Assembly (NCBI RefSeq): GCF_000959525.1
Contig: NZ_CP009832.1
Coordinates: 2,914,001-2,978,000, forward strand
DNA: 64,000 nucleotides
Direction of reading: 5' to 3'
Source: Burkholderia multivorans ATCC BAA-247
Lineage (GTDB): Bacteria > Pseudomonadota > Gammaproteobacteria > Burkholderiales > Burkholderiaceae
Part shown: positions 8,327 to 16,882 of the stretch, piece by piece
Position numbering within the stretch: the stretch's first letter is position 1
Layout: the number at the start of each line of letters is the position of its first letter
Notes under the pieces: model-generated
The model's database searches: none
What the model was told of the DNA's origin: nothing
What the model saw: the letters and a program-made list of their open reading frames with translations, nothing else
Position numbers and translations under genes: made by a program

Positions 8327-9268
8327 ATGTCTATTGCCCTGAAGCGCGCGCCGCTGCGCGCCCTGTCGCCCGTTCGTCGTTCCCCCGCGTCGCGCGCGCT
8401 GCGCTGGCTCGCCGCCGGCGTCGCCGCGCTGTCGCTCGCGGCGCCCGCGCTCGCGCAGGCCGCGCCCGTCAATGTCGTCGCCGCGGAGAATTTCTACGGC
8501 GACGTCGTCACGCAGATCGGCGGCAGCCACGTCGCGGTCACGAGCATCCTCAGCAATCCCGATCAGGATCCGCACCTGTTCGAGGCAAGCCCGAAGACGG
8601 CCCGCGCGCTGCAGCACGCGCAGCTCGTGATCTACAACGGCGCCGCCTACGATCCGTGGATGGGCAAGCTGCTCGGCGCATCGAAACAAGCGAAGCGCGC
8701 GACGATCGTCGTCGCCGACCTGGTCGGCAAGAAGGCCGGCGACAACCCGCACCTCTGGTACGACCCGGCGACGATGCCGGCCGCCGCGCGCGCGATCGCG
8801 GCCGAGCTCGGCCGCGTCGATCCGGCCAACAAGGCCGACTACGACGCGAACCTGCAGAAGTTCATCGCATCGCTGAAGTCCGTCGACGACAAGATCGCCG
8901 CGCTGCGCGCGCAGTACAAGGGCGTGCCCGTGACGGCCACCGAGCCCGTGTTCGGCTACATGGCCGACGCGATCGGCCTCGAGATGCGCAACCAGCGCTT
9001 CCAGCTCGCGACGATGAACGACACCGAGGCGAGCGCACAGGACGTCGCCGCATTCGAGAAGGATCTGCGCGACAAGCGCGTTCGCGTGCTGATCTACAAC
9101 AGCCAGGCCGAGGAAGCGATGACCAAGCGGATGCTGAAGATCGCGCACGACAGCGGCGTGCCGACGGTCAGCGTCACCGAGACGCAGCCGGCCGGCAAGA
9201 CCTTCCAGCAATGGATGGCCGCGCAGCTCGACGCGCTCGGCCATGCGCTTTCCACCGGCAAGCCATGA
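8327..9268 (+). CDS. znuA: Zinc/manganese ABC transporter substrate-binding protein (ZnuA-like)
   Basis: Cluster A-I metal-binding periplasmic protein, 313 residues. It has a long basic signal region and a cleavage site near AQAAP (about residue 46). Likely metal ligands are His83 (QDPHLFEAS), His142 (DNPHLWYDP), Glu206 (VTATEPVFGYM) and Glu285 (VTETQP). Zinc-specific ZnuA proteins normally have a third His where Glu206 sits, and a His-rich loop that is absent here. The set resembles Mn/Fe-binding relatives, so metal choice is uncertain. The stop overlaps the ATPase gene start (ATGA). Neighbouring zur and the His-rich ATPase tail favour zinc. Confidence 0.9.
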   Translation: MSIALKRAPLRALSPVRRSPASRALRWLAAGVAALSLAAPALAQAAPVNVVAAENFYGDVVTQIGGSHVAVTSILSNPDQDPHLFEASPKTARALQHAQLVIYNGAAYDPWMGKLLGASKQAKRATIVVADLVGKKAGDNPHLWYDPATMPAAARAIAAELGRVDPANKADYDANLQKFIASLKSVDDKIAALRAQYKGVPVTATEPVFGYMADAIGLEMRNQRFQLATMNDTEASAQDVAAFEKDLRDKRVRVLIYNSQAEEAMTKRMLKIAHDSGVPTVSVTETQPAGKTFQQWMAAQLDALGHALSTGKP

Positions 9269-10152
9269 CACCGACCCCCCACGCACTCGCGCTCGATCGC
9301 GTCACGCTCGAACTGGGCGGACGCACGATCCTGCGCGATGTCAGCTTCTCGATCGAACCGGGCGAATTCGTCGGCGTGCTCGGGCCGAACGGCGCGGGCA
9401 AGACGACGCTGATGCGCGCCGTGCTCGGGCTCGTGCCCGTCGCCGGCGGCACGCTGTCGGTCGGCGGCCTGCCGGTCGCGCGCGGCAACGCGTCGATCGG
9501 CTATATGCCGCAGATCCGCAGCGGCCTCGCGAACCGCCGGATGCGCGGCTACGACTTCGTCGCGATGGCCGCCGACGGTCATCGCTGGGGGCTGCCGCAC
9601 ACGAGCGCCGCGACGCGGCGCGACGTCGACCGCGTGCTCGATCTGGTCGGCGGCCGCGCGCTGTCGCACCGGCCGCTGTCGGAACTGTCGGGCGGCGAGC
9701 GCCAGCGCCTGCTGCTCGCGCAATGCCTGCTCGGCAATCCGAAGCTGCTGCTGCTCGACGAGCCGCTGATCAGCCTCGATCCGAACCACCAGCGCGGCGT
9801 CGTCGAACTCGTGCGCAAGGTCCAGCGCGAGCTCGGCATCACCGTGCTGTTCTCTGCGCACGAACTGAACCCGCTGCTCAACGCGCTCGACCGCGTGCTG
9901 TATCTCGGCAACGGCGTCGCGGCGCTCGGCACCGTCGACGAGGTGATCACGAAGCCCGTGCTGTCGCGCCTCTACGGATCGCCGATCGACGTGATGCGCG
10001 TGAACGGCAAGATCTTCGTGATGTCGGGCGACGTCGAGATCGAGAAGCACGACCACGAACACGAGGACGACGGCGGCCATGCGCACGGCAGCGGCCACGC
10101 TCATCACGCTCATCACGGACACGCGCACCCCGGGCATTCGCACGATGTTTGA
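9265..10152 (+). CDS. znuC: Zinc ABC transporter ATP-binding protein with His-rich tail
   Basis: ABC ATPase of the ZnuC/MntB class, 295 residues. Walker A GPNGAGKTT is at 40-48, the Q-loop MPQ at 81-83, the signature LSGGE at 141-145, Walker B LLLLDEP at 161-167, and the H-loop is AHEL. After the ATPase fold there is an extra tail (about residues 258-295) dominated by His, Asp and Glu, which probably binds zinc in the cytosol. The ATG at 9265 overlaps the znuA stop by four bases, and the 3' end overlaps the permease start by eight bases. This indicates a tightly coupled operon. Confidence 0.93.
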   Translation: MTPTPHALALDRVTLELGGRTILRDVSFSIEPGEFVGVLGPNGAGKTTLMRAVLGLVPVAGGTLSVGGLPVARGNASIGYMPQIRSGLANRRMRGYDFVAMAADGHRWGLPHTSAATRRDVDRVLDLVGGRALSHRPLSELSGGERQRLLLAQCLLGNPKLLLLDEPLISLDPNHQRGVVELVRKVQRELGITVLFSAHELNPLLNALDRVLYLGNGVAALGTVDEVITKPVLSRLYGSPIDVMRVNGKIFVMSGDVEIEKHDHEHEDDGGHAHGSGHAHHAHHGHAHPGHSHDV

Positions 10153-10927
10153 ATACGATTTCATGATCAACGCCTTCGCGGCGTCGGGGATCGTCGCGGT
10201 GCTCGCGGGCATCGTCGGCTACTTCCTCGTGCTGCGCGGGCAGACCTTCGCCGGCCACGCGCTGTCGCACGTCGGCTTCACCGGCGCGACGGGCGCCGTG
10301 CTGTTCGGCATCTCGCCGATCTGGGGCATGGTCGGCTTCACGCTCGCGACCGGCATCGCGATGGGCGCGCTCGGCGAGCGGCTCGCGGGCCGCGACGTCG
10401 CAATCGGCGTGATCCTGTCGGGTGCGCTCGGCTTCGGCCTGCTGTTCCTGCATTTCTACACGTCGTTCGCGACGCAGGTCACGGCGCTGCTGTTCGGCAA
10501 CGTGCTCGCGGTCAGCCACGACACGCTCGCCGTGCTCGCCGGCATCGGCGCGGTGAGCCTCGTCGCGCTCGCCCTGATCGCGCGGCCGCTGCTGTTCGCG
10601 TCGCTGCAGCCGGAGCTGGCCGAAGCGAAGGGCGTGTCGCTGCGCACGGTGTCGGTGCTGTTCCTTGCGGTGTGCGCGCTCGCGGTCGCTGCCGCGACGC
10701 AGATCGTCGGCGTGCTGCTCGTGTTCACGCTGCTCGTCGGCCCGGCCGCCGCTGCGCAAAACGTGTCGACGCGCCTGTCGACCGGCGTGCTGCTCGCGGC
10801 GCTCTTCGCGCTGCTCGAAGCGTGGCTCGGCATCGTGCTCGCGTATCACACCGACTGGCCGACGAGCTTCTGGATCACCGCGCTGTCGGGGCTCGTGTAC
10901 GGCGCGAGCCTGTTGCGGCGGCGCTGA
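10145..10927 (+). CDS. znuB: Zinc ABC transporter permease (ZnuB-like)
   Basis: ABC-3 family integral membrane permease, 260 residues, with seven to eight hydrophobic spans. The first is ASGIVAVLAGIVGYFLVL. The conserved GHALSHVGFTGATGA segment near residues 38-52 and LFGNVLAVS near 115 are typical of ZnuB/MntC-type permeases. The ATG at 10145 lies inside the last codons of znuC, so the two are translationally coupled. An intrinsic terminator follows at 10972-11013 and closes the zur-znuACB unit. Confidence 0.92.
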   Translation: MFEYDFMINAFAASGIVAVLAGIVGYFLVLRGQTFAGHALSHVGFTGATGAVLFGISPIWGMVGFTLATGIAMGALGERLAGRDVAIGVILSGALGFGLLFLHFYTSFATQVTALLFGNVLAVSHDTLAVLAGIGAVSLVALALIARPLLFASLQPELAEAKGVSLRTVSVLFLAVCALAVAAATQIVGVLLVFTLLVGPAAAAQNVSTRLSTGVLLAALFALLEAWLGIVLAYHTDWPTSFWITALSGLVYGASLLRRR

Positions 10928-10971
10928 ACTGCACCGGCCTGCGTGGCGGCGGCCCGTCGAGGCAAACAAAC

Positions 10972-11013
10972 AAAAAACGCCGGCATGCCCGAAGGCAGTG
11001 CCGGCGTTTTTTT
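10972..11013 (+). terminator. Intrinsic terminator after znuB
   Basis: An A-run, a stem with arms CGCCGGCA and TGCCGGCG around a 13-base loop, then seven Ts. The A-run on the other side means it may also work for the minus-strand genes. It lies between convergent znuB and fghA. Confidence 0.85.
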
Positions 11014-11043
11014 ATCGGCGCCGCGTCGCGCGACGCGACGTGC

Positions 11044-11064
11044 CACGTACGTGACACGTACGTG
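11044..11064. repeat. Tandem CACGTACGTG palindromes
   Basis: Two copies of the perfect ten-base palindrome CACGTACGTG lie eleven bases apart (11044-11053 and 11055-11064), in the convergent gap between the znuB terminator and the fghA stop. Function unknown. Confidence 0.75.
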
Positions 11065-11076
11065 ACACGCCGCGGC

Positions 11077-11925
11077 TCAGCGCATCAGCACACGTGCGTG
11101 ATGCGCGATGTGATCGGCGATGAACGTGGAGATGAAGTAATACCCGTGGTCGTAGCCGGGATGGCGGCGCAGCGTGAGCGGCTGGCCGGCCTTCGCGCAC
11201 GCGGCTTCGAATACGTCGGGGTTCAGCTGGTTCGCGAGGAACTGATCGGCGAGGCCCTGGTCGACGAGGATGCCGTCCGCGAATTTCGGCGCATCCGTAC
11301 GCGCGACGAGCTCGCTCGCGTCGTGCTGCTTCCACGCTTCGCGATCCGCGCCGAGGTAGCCCGAGAACGCCTTCTCGCCCCACGGGCAGCGCGTCGGCGC
11401 CGCGATCGGCGCGAACGCCGACACCGACCGGTACAGGTCCGGATGACGCAGCGCGAGCGTCAGCGCGCCGTGCCCGCCCATCGAGTGGCCGAAGATGCCG
11501 AGCCGCGCGCCGTCGATCGGCAGCTCGGCCGTGACGATCTCGCGCAGCTCGCGCGTCACGTAGGTCTCCATCCGGTAATGCGTGGACCACGGCGCTTCGG
11601 TCGCATCGACGTAGAAGCCTGCGCCGACGCCGAAATCCCACGCATCGGCTTCGCCCGGCACGCCCGCACCGCGCGGGCTCGTGTCGGGCGCGACGAGCGC
11701 GAGACCGTGCTGCGCCGCATACTGCTGCGCGCCGGCCTTGATCGCGAACGTCTCCTCCGTGCAGGTGAGCCCGGCGAGATAGAACAGCGCCGGCACGCGA
11801 CCGTGTGCGGCCTGCGGCGGCAAATAGACGGAGAACTTCATCGGCAGGCCGATCGTCGTCGAATCGTGACGATAGAAGCGCTGCTCGCCGCCGTGGCACG
11901 CATGCGATGAAACGAGTTCGAGCAT
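11077..11925 (-). CDS. fghA: S-formylglutathione hydrolase
   Basis: Esterase-D-type alpha/beta hydrolase, 282 residues, the normal length for the family. It hydrolyses S-formylglutathione to formate and glutathione, the second step of glutathione-dependent formaldehyde detoxification. The nucleophile Ser148 lies in GHSMGGHGAL; LTCTEETF (near 53-60), SPRGAGVPGEADAWDFG (near 83-99) and the C-terminal HPGYDHGYYF with the catalytic His are diagnostic. It begins 16 bases after the formaldehyde dehydrogenase gene on the same strand, so the two are one operon acting in sequence. Confidence 0.96.
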   Translation of the reverse strand: MLELVSSHACHGGEQRFYRHDSTTIGLPMKFSVYLPPQAAHGRVPALFYLAGLTCTEETFAIKAGAQQYAAQHGLALVAPDTSPRGAGVPGEADAWDFGVGAGFYVDATEAPWSTHYRMETYVTRELREIVTAELPIDGARLGIFGHSMGGHGALTLALRHPDLYRSVSAFAPIAAPTRCPWGEKAFSGYLGADREAWKQHDASELVARTDAPKFADGILVDQGLADQFLANQLNPDVFEAACAKAGQPLTLRRHPGYDHGYYFISTFIADHIAHHARVLMR

Positions 11926-11941
11926 GATCGCGCTCCGTCGG

Positions 11942-13048
<1,107 letters not shown>

Positions 13049-13257
13049 CGTGTGACTCCTTGTTGAATGTCGGTCCGGCGCGGCGCGGCGCCGCGTCGAC
13101 TCCGGTTCCATTCCGCGCCGCGCGGCATCGCGCGCCGGCCTGCGGAAAAATCGGGTGCTCGCCATGATCGCGCGTCGCGGCGCGCCGTGCGTGCGCTAAT
13201 CAGTCGCCGGCTTGCCACGATGCGTCATCGGTGGCGCAAAACGACAAGTGCCCGAGT

Positions 13258-14694
13258 TTAAACGCCCGTCGCGAACCACGCATCGGTGCGCGCATACAGG
13301 TCGACGAAGCGCGCGTGCCGCGCGGCGAGCGCGCGATCGTCGCGCGGCGCGGCAACCGGCGACGCGGCCGGTGCGAGCGCGGGCAATGCCGATTCGCTCC
13401 AGTGGCCGATCGCGAGACCCGCGAGCAGCGCGGCGCCGCGCGTCGCCGCATTCGGACATTCGAGCGCGTGGAGCGACGCGCCGAGCGCATCGGCGAGCAG
13501 CTGCCGCCAGCGCGGATCGACGGAGCCGCCGCCCGCGACGCGCAACGACGCGACGGGATCGTCACGGTTCGCATCGCGGATCGCGTCGAGCCCTGCGCGC
13601 AGCGCGAACGCGACGCCATCGAATGCGGCACGCATCATCGCGCCACGCGTGTCGCCGAGCGCGAGGCCGAGCCAGCCGCCGCGCGCATCGGGATTCATCC
13701 ACGGCGAGCGCTCGCCGGTCAGATACGGCAGGAAGCAGAGCCGCTCGGACGGCGGCTGCGCGAACGCGTCGTCGTAGGCGGCGGCCCAGTCGGGATAGCC
13801 AAGCCAGCCGCGCACCGCTTCGAGCGCGAGTCCCACGTTCTGCATCGCCGCCATCGTGTAATAGCCACCGCCCGCCGCCGCACGATAGCGATGCAGCCCG
13901 CGCCGCGCAGGCGGCAACGCGTCGGCGAGCACGACGATCTGGCCGCCGCTGCCCGTCGTCAGCAACGCGTCGCCGGACGCGACGAGCCCGCTGCCGAGCG
14001 CCGCGCACGCGGTATCGCCGGCGCCGGTCGCGAGCGGCACGCCGGCCGGCAGCCCGAGCGCGGCCGCGGCGCGTGCGTCGAGTGCGCCGCAGCGCGCGGC
14101 CGACGCGCGTACCGGCGCGAAGCGGTCGGCCGGCAACGCGAGCGCCTCGATCCGGGCGCGATCCCACGCGCCGTCGGGCGACGCAAGCGCCGTCGCGCAC
14201 GCATCGCTCGGATCGGCCGCGACCTCGCCGCCGAGCGCGACGCGCAGCCAGTCTTTCGGCTGCACGGCCCAGCGCGCGGCACGCAATGTGTCCGGCTCGT
14301 GCGCGGCAAGCCAGCACAGCAGCGGGCCGGCCATTCCGGGCGCGACCGGATTCGGCGCGTCCGACCAGCGCGCCGCCTCTGCTTCGCGCGCCGCGCGCGT
14401 GTCGGGCCACAGCAGCGCCGGCCGCACCGGACGCGCGGCCGCGTCCATCAGCACGACGCCGTGCATCTGGCCCGACAAGCCGATCGCAACGACCTGCGCG
14501 CGTTCGTCGGCCGGCAAGCGCGCGGCCGCGCGCACGAGCGCGTCCCACCACGTCTCGGGCGCGATCTCGGCCCAGCCCGGTCGCGGCGACGACAACGGAT
14601 ATGGTTCGCTCGCGACCGCGCGTTCGACGCCGTCGGCATCGATCGTGACGAGTTTGACGGAGCCGGTGCCGAGGTCGATGCCGAGCAGACGCAT
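13258..14694 (-). CDS. xylB: Xylulokinase
   Basis: FGGY-family sugar kinase, 478 residues, close to the normal xylulokinase length. It phosphorylates D-xylulose to D-xylulose-5-phosphate for the pentose phosphate pathway. The N-terminal phosphate-binding loop is LGIDLGTGSVK, followed by GLSGQMHGVVLMD (FGGY signature 1 region) and QPKDWLR. The C-terminal adenosine-binding region is RVAGGGSVDPRWRQ. The ATG is at 14694. In many bacteria xylB sits inside the polyol operon next to a dehydrogenase; here it is about 5.8 kb from the hexitol operon and stands alone. D-arabitol or xylitol breakdown would be the usual source of its substrate. Confidence 0.93.
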   Translation of the reverse strand: MRLLGIDLGTGSVKLVTIDADGVERAVASEPYPLSSPRPGWAEIAPETWWDALVRAAARLPADERAQVVAIGLSGQMHGVVLMDAAARPVRPALLWPDTRAAREAEAARWSDAPNPVAPGMAGPLLCWLAAHEPDTLRAARWAVQPKDWLRVALGGEVAADPSDACATALASPDGAWDRARIEALALPADRFAPVRASAARCGALDARAAAALGLPAGVPLATGAGDTACAALGSGLVASGDALLTTGSGGQIVVLADALPPARRGLHRYRAAAGGGYYTMAAMQNVGLALEAVRGWLGYPDWAAAYDDAFAQPPSERLCFLPYLTGERSPWMNPDARGGWLGLALGDTRGAMMRAAFDGVAFALRAGLDAIRDANRDDPVASLRVAGGGSVDPRWRQLLADALGASLHALECPNAATRGAALLAGLAIGHWSESALPALAPAASPVAAPRDDRALAARHARFVDLYARTDAWFATGV

Positions 14695-15117
14695 GACGGG
14701 ATCAGGATTCGAATGAACGGATGTCGATGATAGCGGGATCGTGATGCGCGCCCGGATTTTCGCGATGCGCGTCGCCTGCGCGGCGGCGGGCAGCAATCGG
14801 TTGCACCGCGCGGCAAAACGGCGGTTCGCGGGTTAACCCGATGCGCTTTTCGTGCAGGCGATTTCGGGACTATGCGGACCGCGCGATACACATCATAAGG
14901 TTGCCGATATTTGACATGGGGGGCCGCCCAATTTTGGACGGCTATAAAACCGTAGAACCTCACTCCAGCGGCGTTTCCCCATGATCGACACCTCGTCTCA
15001 TGCCGAATTGGCATATCGAACCAGCAAAGAACGGAATAGAACCCAGTGCTCTTGTGACACCGGTGCATTCCGCATAACTTCGTATCACCCCGAAAACAAG
15101 ATCATGGAGTGAGACAG
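14695..15117. other. Divergent intergenic region between xylB and the purine permease
   Basis: This 423-base region has lower GC than its surroundings in its right half and no convincing gene. TTGACA at 14911-14916 and TATAAA at 14943-14948 are visible but 26 bases apart, too far for one promoter. A structured leader occupies the last 120 bases before the permease gene. Confidence 0.65.
15000..15072 (+). promoter_or_regulatory. Structured 5' leader of the xanthine/urate permease gene; possible purine riboswitch
   Basis: Two hairpins can be drawn. The first is ATGCC/GGCAT at 15000-15014. The second is at 15032-15072: an outer stem CGGAAT/ATTCCG, an asymmetric internal loop (AGAACC against GTGC), and an inner stem CAGTG/CACCG. 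The second ends about 36 bases before the GGAG ribosome site of a permease for oxidised purines. A two-stem element with an unpaired internal loop at this place is the form expected of the xanthine-sensing NMT1 class, but I cannot confirm its consensus from memory. Confidence 0.4.
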
Positions 15118-16494
15118 ATGCAATCGAACACGGTCCATCCGTGCGATGAGGTGTTGCCGACCGGCAAGCTTGTAACGCTCGGCCTGCAGCACGTCCTCGT
15201 CATGTACGCCGGCGCCGTCGCCGTGCCGCTTATCGTCGGCGGCGCGCTCAAGCTGCCGAAAGACCAGATCGCGTTCCTGATCAGCGCCGATCTGTTTTCG
15301 TGCGGCATCGCCACGCTGATCCAGACGCTCGGCCTGTGGATCTTCGGCATCCGCCTGCCCGTGATCATGGGCTGCACGTTCGCGGCCGTCGGCCCGATGA
15401 TCGCGATCGGCACGAACCCCGGCCTCGGCATTCTCGACATCTTCGGCTCGACGATCGCAGCCGGCATCATCGGCATCGTGCTCGCGCCGATGATCGGCAA
15501 GCTGCTGCGGTTCTTCCCGCCCGTCGTCGTCGGCACCGTGATCTCGGTGATCGGGCTGTCGCTGATGGAAGTCGGAATCAACTGGGCGGCAGGCGGCGTC
15601 GGCAACCCCGAATACGGCAGCCCGGTCTACCTCGGCCTGTCGCTGCTCGTGCTCACGCTGATCCTGCTGATCAACAAGTACGGCCGCGGCTTCGTCGCCA
15701 ACATCTCGGTGCTGCTCGGGATCGTCGCGGGCTTCGTGATCGCGTTCGCACTCGGCCGCGTGAACACCGACGGCGTATCGGTCGCGCCGTGGGTCGGTTT
15801 CGTGATGCCGTTCCACTTCGGCTGGCCGCACTTCGACCCGCTGTCGATCGCGACGATGGTCACGGTGATGTTCGTCACGTTCATCGAATCGACCGGGATG
15901 TTCCTCGCGGTCGGCGACATGGTGGAGCGCCCGGTCGATCAGGATCGTCTCGTGCGCGGGCTGCGCGTGGACGGCCTCGGCACGCTGATCGGCGGCATCT
16001 TCAACTCGTTCCCGCATACGTCGTTCTCGCAGAACGTCGGCCTGATCGGCGTGACGGGCGTGAAGAGCCGCTTCGTGTGCGCGACCGGCGGCGTGATCCT
16101 CGTGCTGCTCGGCCTGTTCCCGAAGATGGCGCAGGTCGTCGCCTCGGTGCCGCCGTTCGTGCTCGGCGGGGCCGGCATCGTGATGTTCGGGATGGTCGCC
16201 GCAAACGGCATCAAGGTGCTGTCGAAGGTCGACTTCGTGAAGAACCACCACAACCTGTTCATCGTCGCGGTCAGCATCGGCATGGGCCTCGTGCCGGTCG
16301 TGTCGCCGCACTTCTTCTCGAAGCTGCCGCCGGCGCTCGCACCGATCCTGCATAGCGGCATCCTGCTCGCATCCGCGTCGGCCGTGATCCTGAACCTCGT
16401 GTTCAACGGCGTGAAGGGCGAGAAGGACGCGAAATGCGAAATCCGTCGCGCCGGCCACGACTTCGACGGACAGGCCGTCGACGCGCATCACTGA
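15118..16494 (+). CDS. Xanthine/uric acid permease (NCS2 family)
   Basis: Nucleobase:cation symporter-2 family protein, 458 residues with about twelve to fourteen membrane spans. It imports xanthine and/or urate with protons. Family marks include LGLQHVLVMYAGAVAVPLI near the N terminus, VIMGCTFAAVGPMIAIG, TFIESTGMFLAVGDM near 262-276, FNSFPHTSFSQNVGLIGVTG near 298-317 (the NCS2 signature with the QNVGL element) and the C-terminal cytoplasmic tail. I chose the ATG at 15118, nine bases after GGAG; an in-frame GTG at 15109 is the alternative. Xanthine, urate and uracil relatives are hard to tell apart by eye; the SFSQN form favours xanthine/urate. Confidence 0.88.
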   Translation: MQSNTVHPCDEVLPTGKLVTLGLQHVLVMYAGAVAVPLIVGGALKLPKDQIAFLISADLFSCGIATLIQTLGLWIFGIRLPVIMGCTFAAVGPMIAIGTNPGLGILDIFGSTIAAGIIGIVLAPMIGKLLRFFPPVVVGTVISVIGLSLMEVGINWAAGGVGNPEYGSPVYLGLSLLVLTLILLINKYGRGFVANISVLLGIVAGFVIAFALGRVNTDGVSVAPWVGFVMPFHFGWPHFDPLSIATMVTVMFVTFIESTGMFLAVGDMVERPVDQDRLVRGLRVDGLGTLIGGIFNSFPHTSFSQNVGLIGVTGVKSRFVCATGGVILVLLGLFPKMAQVVASVPPFVLGGAGIVMFGMVAANGIKVLSKVDFVKNHHNLFIVAVSIGMGLVPVVSPHFFSKLPPALAPILHSGILLASASAVILNLVFNGVKGEKDAKCEIRRAGHDFDGQAVDAHH

Positions 16495-16538
16495 TCGAAC
16501 AACGCATGCGCCGCGACGCGGCGCCGCGATCGACCCAG

Positions 16539-16566
16539 ACGCCACGGGTGAAACCGTGGCGTTTTT
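16539..16566 (+). terminator. Intrinsic terminator after the purine permease
   Basis: Perfect nine-base stem ACGCCACGG/CCGTGGCGT around GTGAAA, followed by a T-run. It is 45 bases after the permease stop. Confidence 0.9.
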
Positions 16567-16753
16567 GTTTGGGAGTATGAAGATCGGACGTCGGCCTGCG
16601 GTCGTGTGATCGCGCGATTGTGGGATTGCGCAAGCGCGCGAGTGCGGCACCGGGCACACGACGCGCGCGTCGACGAGTGCCGGCACGGCTTGCGCACGCG
16701 CGCACGGGCACCACACACACGGCCTAACGTCGCATACGCCGCACACGCCGCAT

Positions 16754-16788
16754 AAAAAAACGCCACGAACTCACGTCCGTGGCGTTTT
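16754..16788 (-). terminator. Intrinsic terminator of the bpeAB-oprB operon
   Basis: Stem CGCCACG/CGTGGCG with an eleven-base loop. On the minus strand it is followed by seven Ts, about 95 bases after the oprB stop. Confidence 0.85.
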
Positions 16789-16882
16789 CATCGACTGCCG
16801 GCGCGGCGATCCGCGATCTCGACCCGGCAGCGTCTCGTCGAAGCGAAGTGAAGCGAGCGGCGCGCGCCGCCCGCTCTTACGC

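Larger units (their letters stand above)
16495..16882. other. Convergent intergenic region with two terminators
   Basis: This 388-base region separates the purine permease from the efflux operon. It holds one intrinsic terminator for each side (16539-16566 and 16754-16788). The stretch between them (about 16567-16753) shows no gene or structure I can support. Confidence 0.7.

Noticed and set aside
14911-14948. TTGACA and TATAAA as the promoter of the purine permease
   Set aside because: They are 26 bases apart, too far for one sigma-70 promoter. Each may belong to a different promoter that I could not complete.
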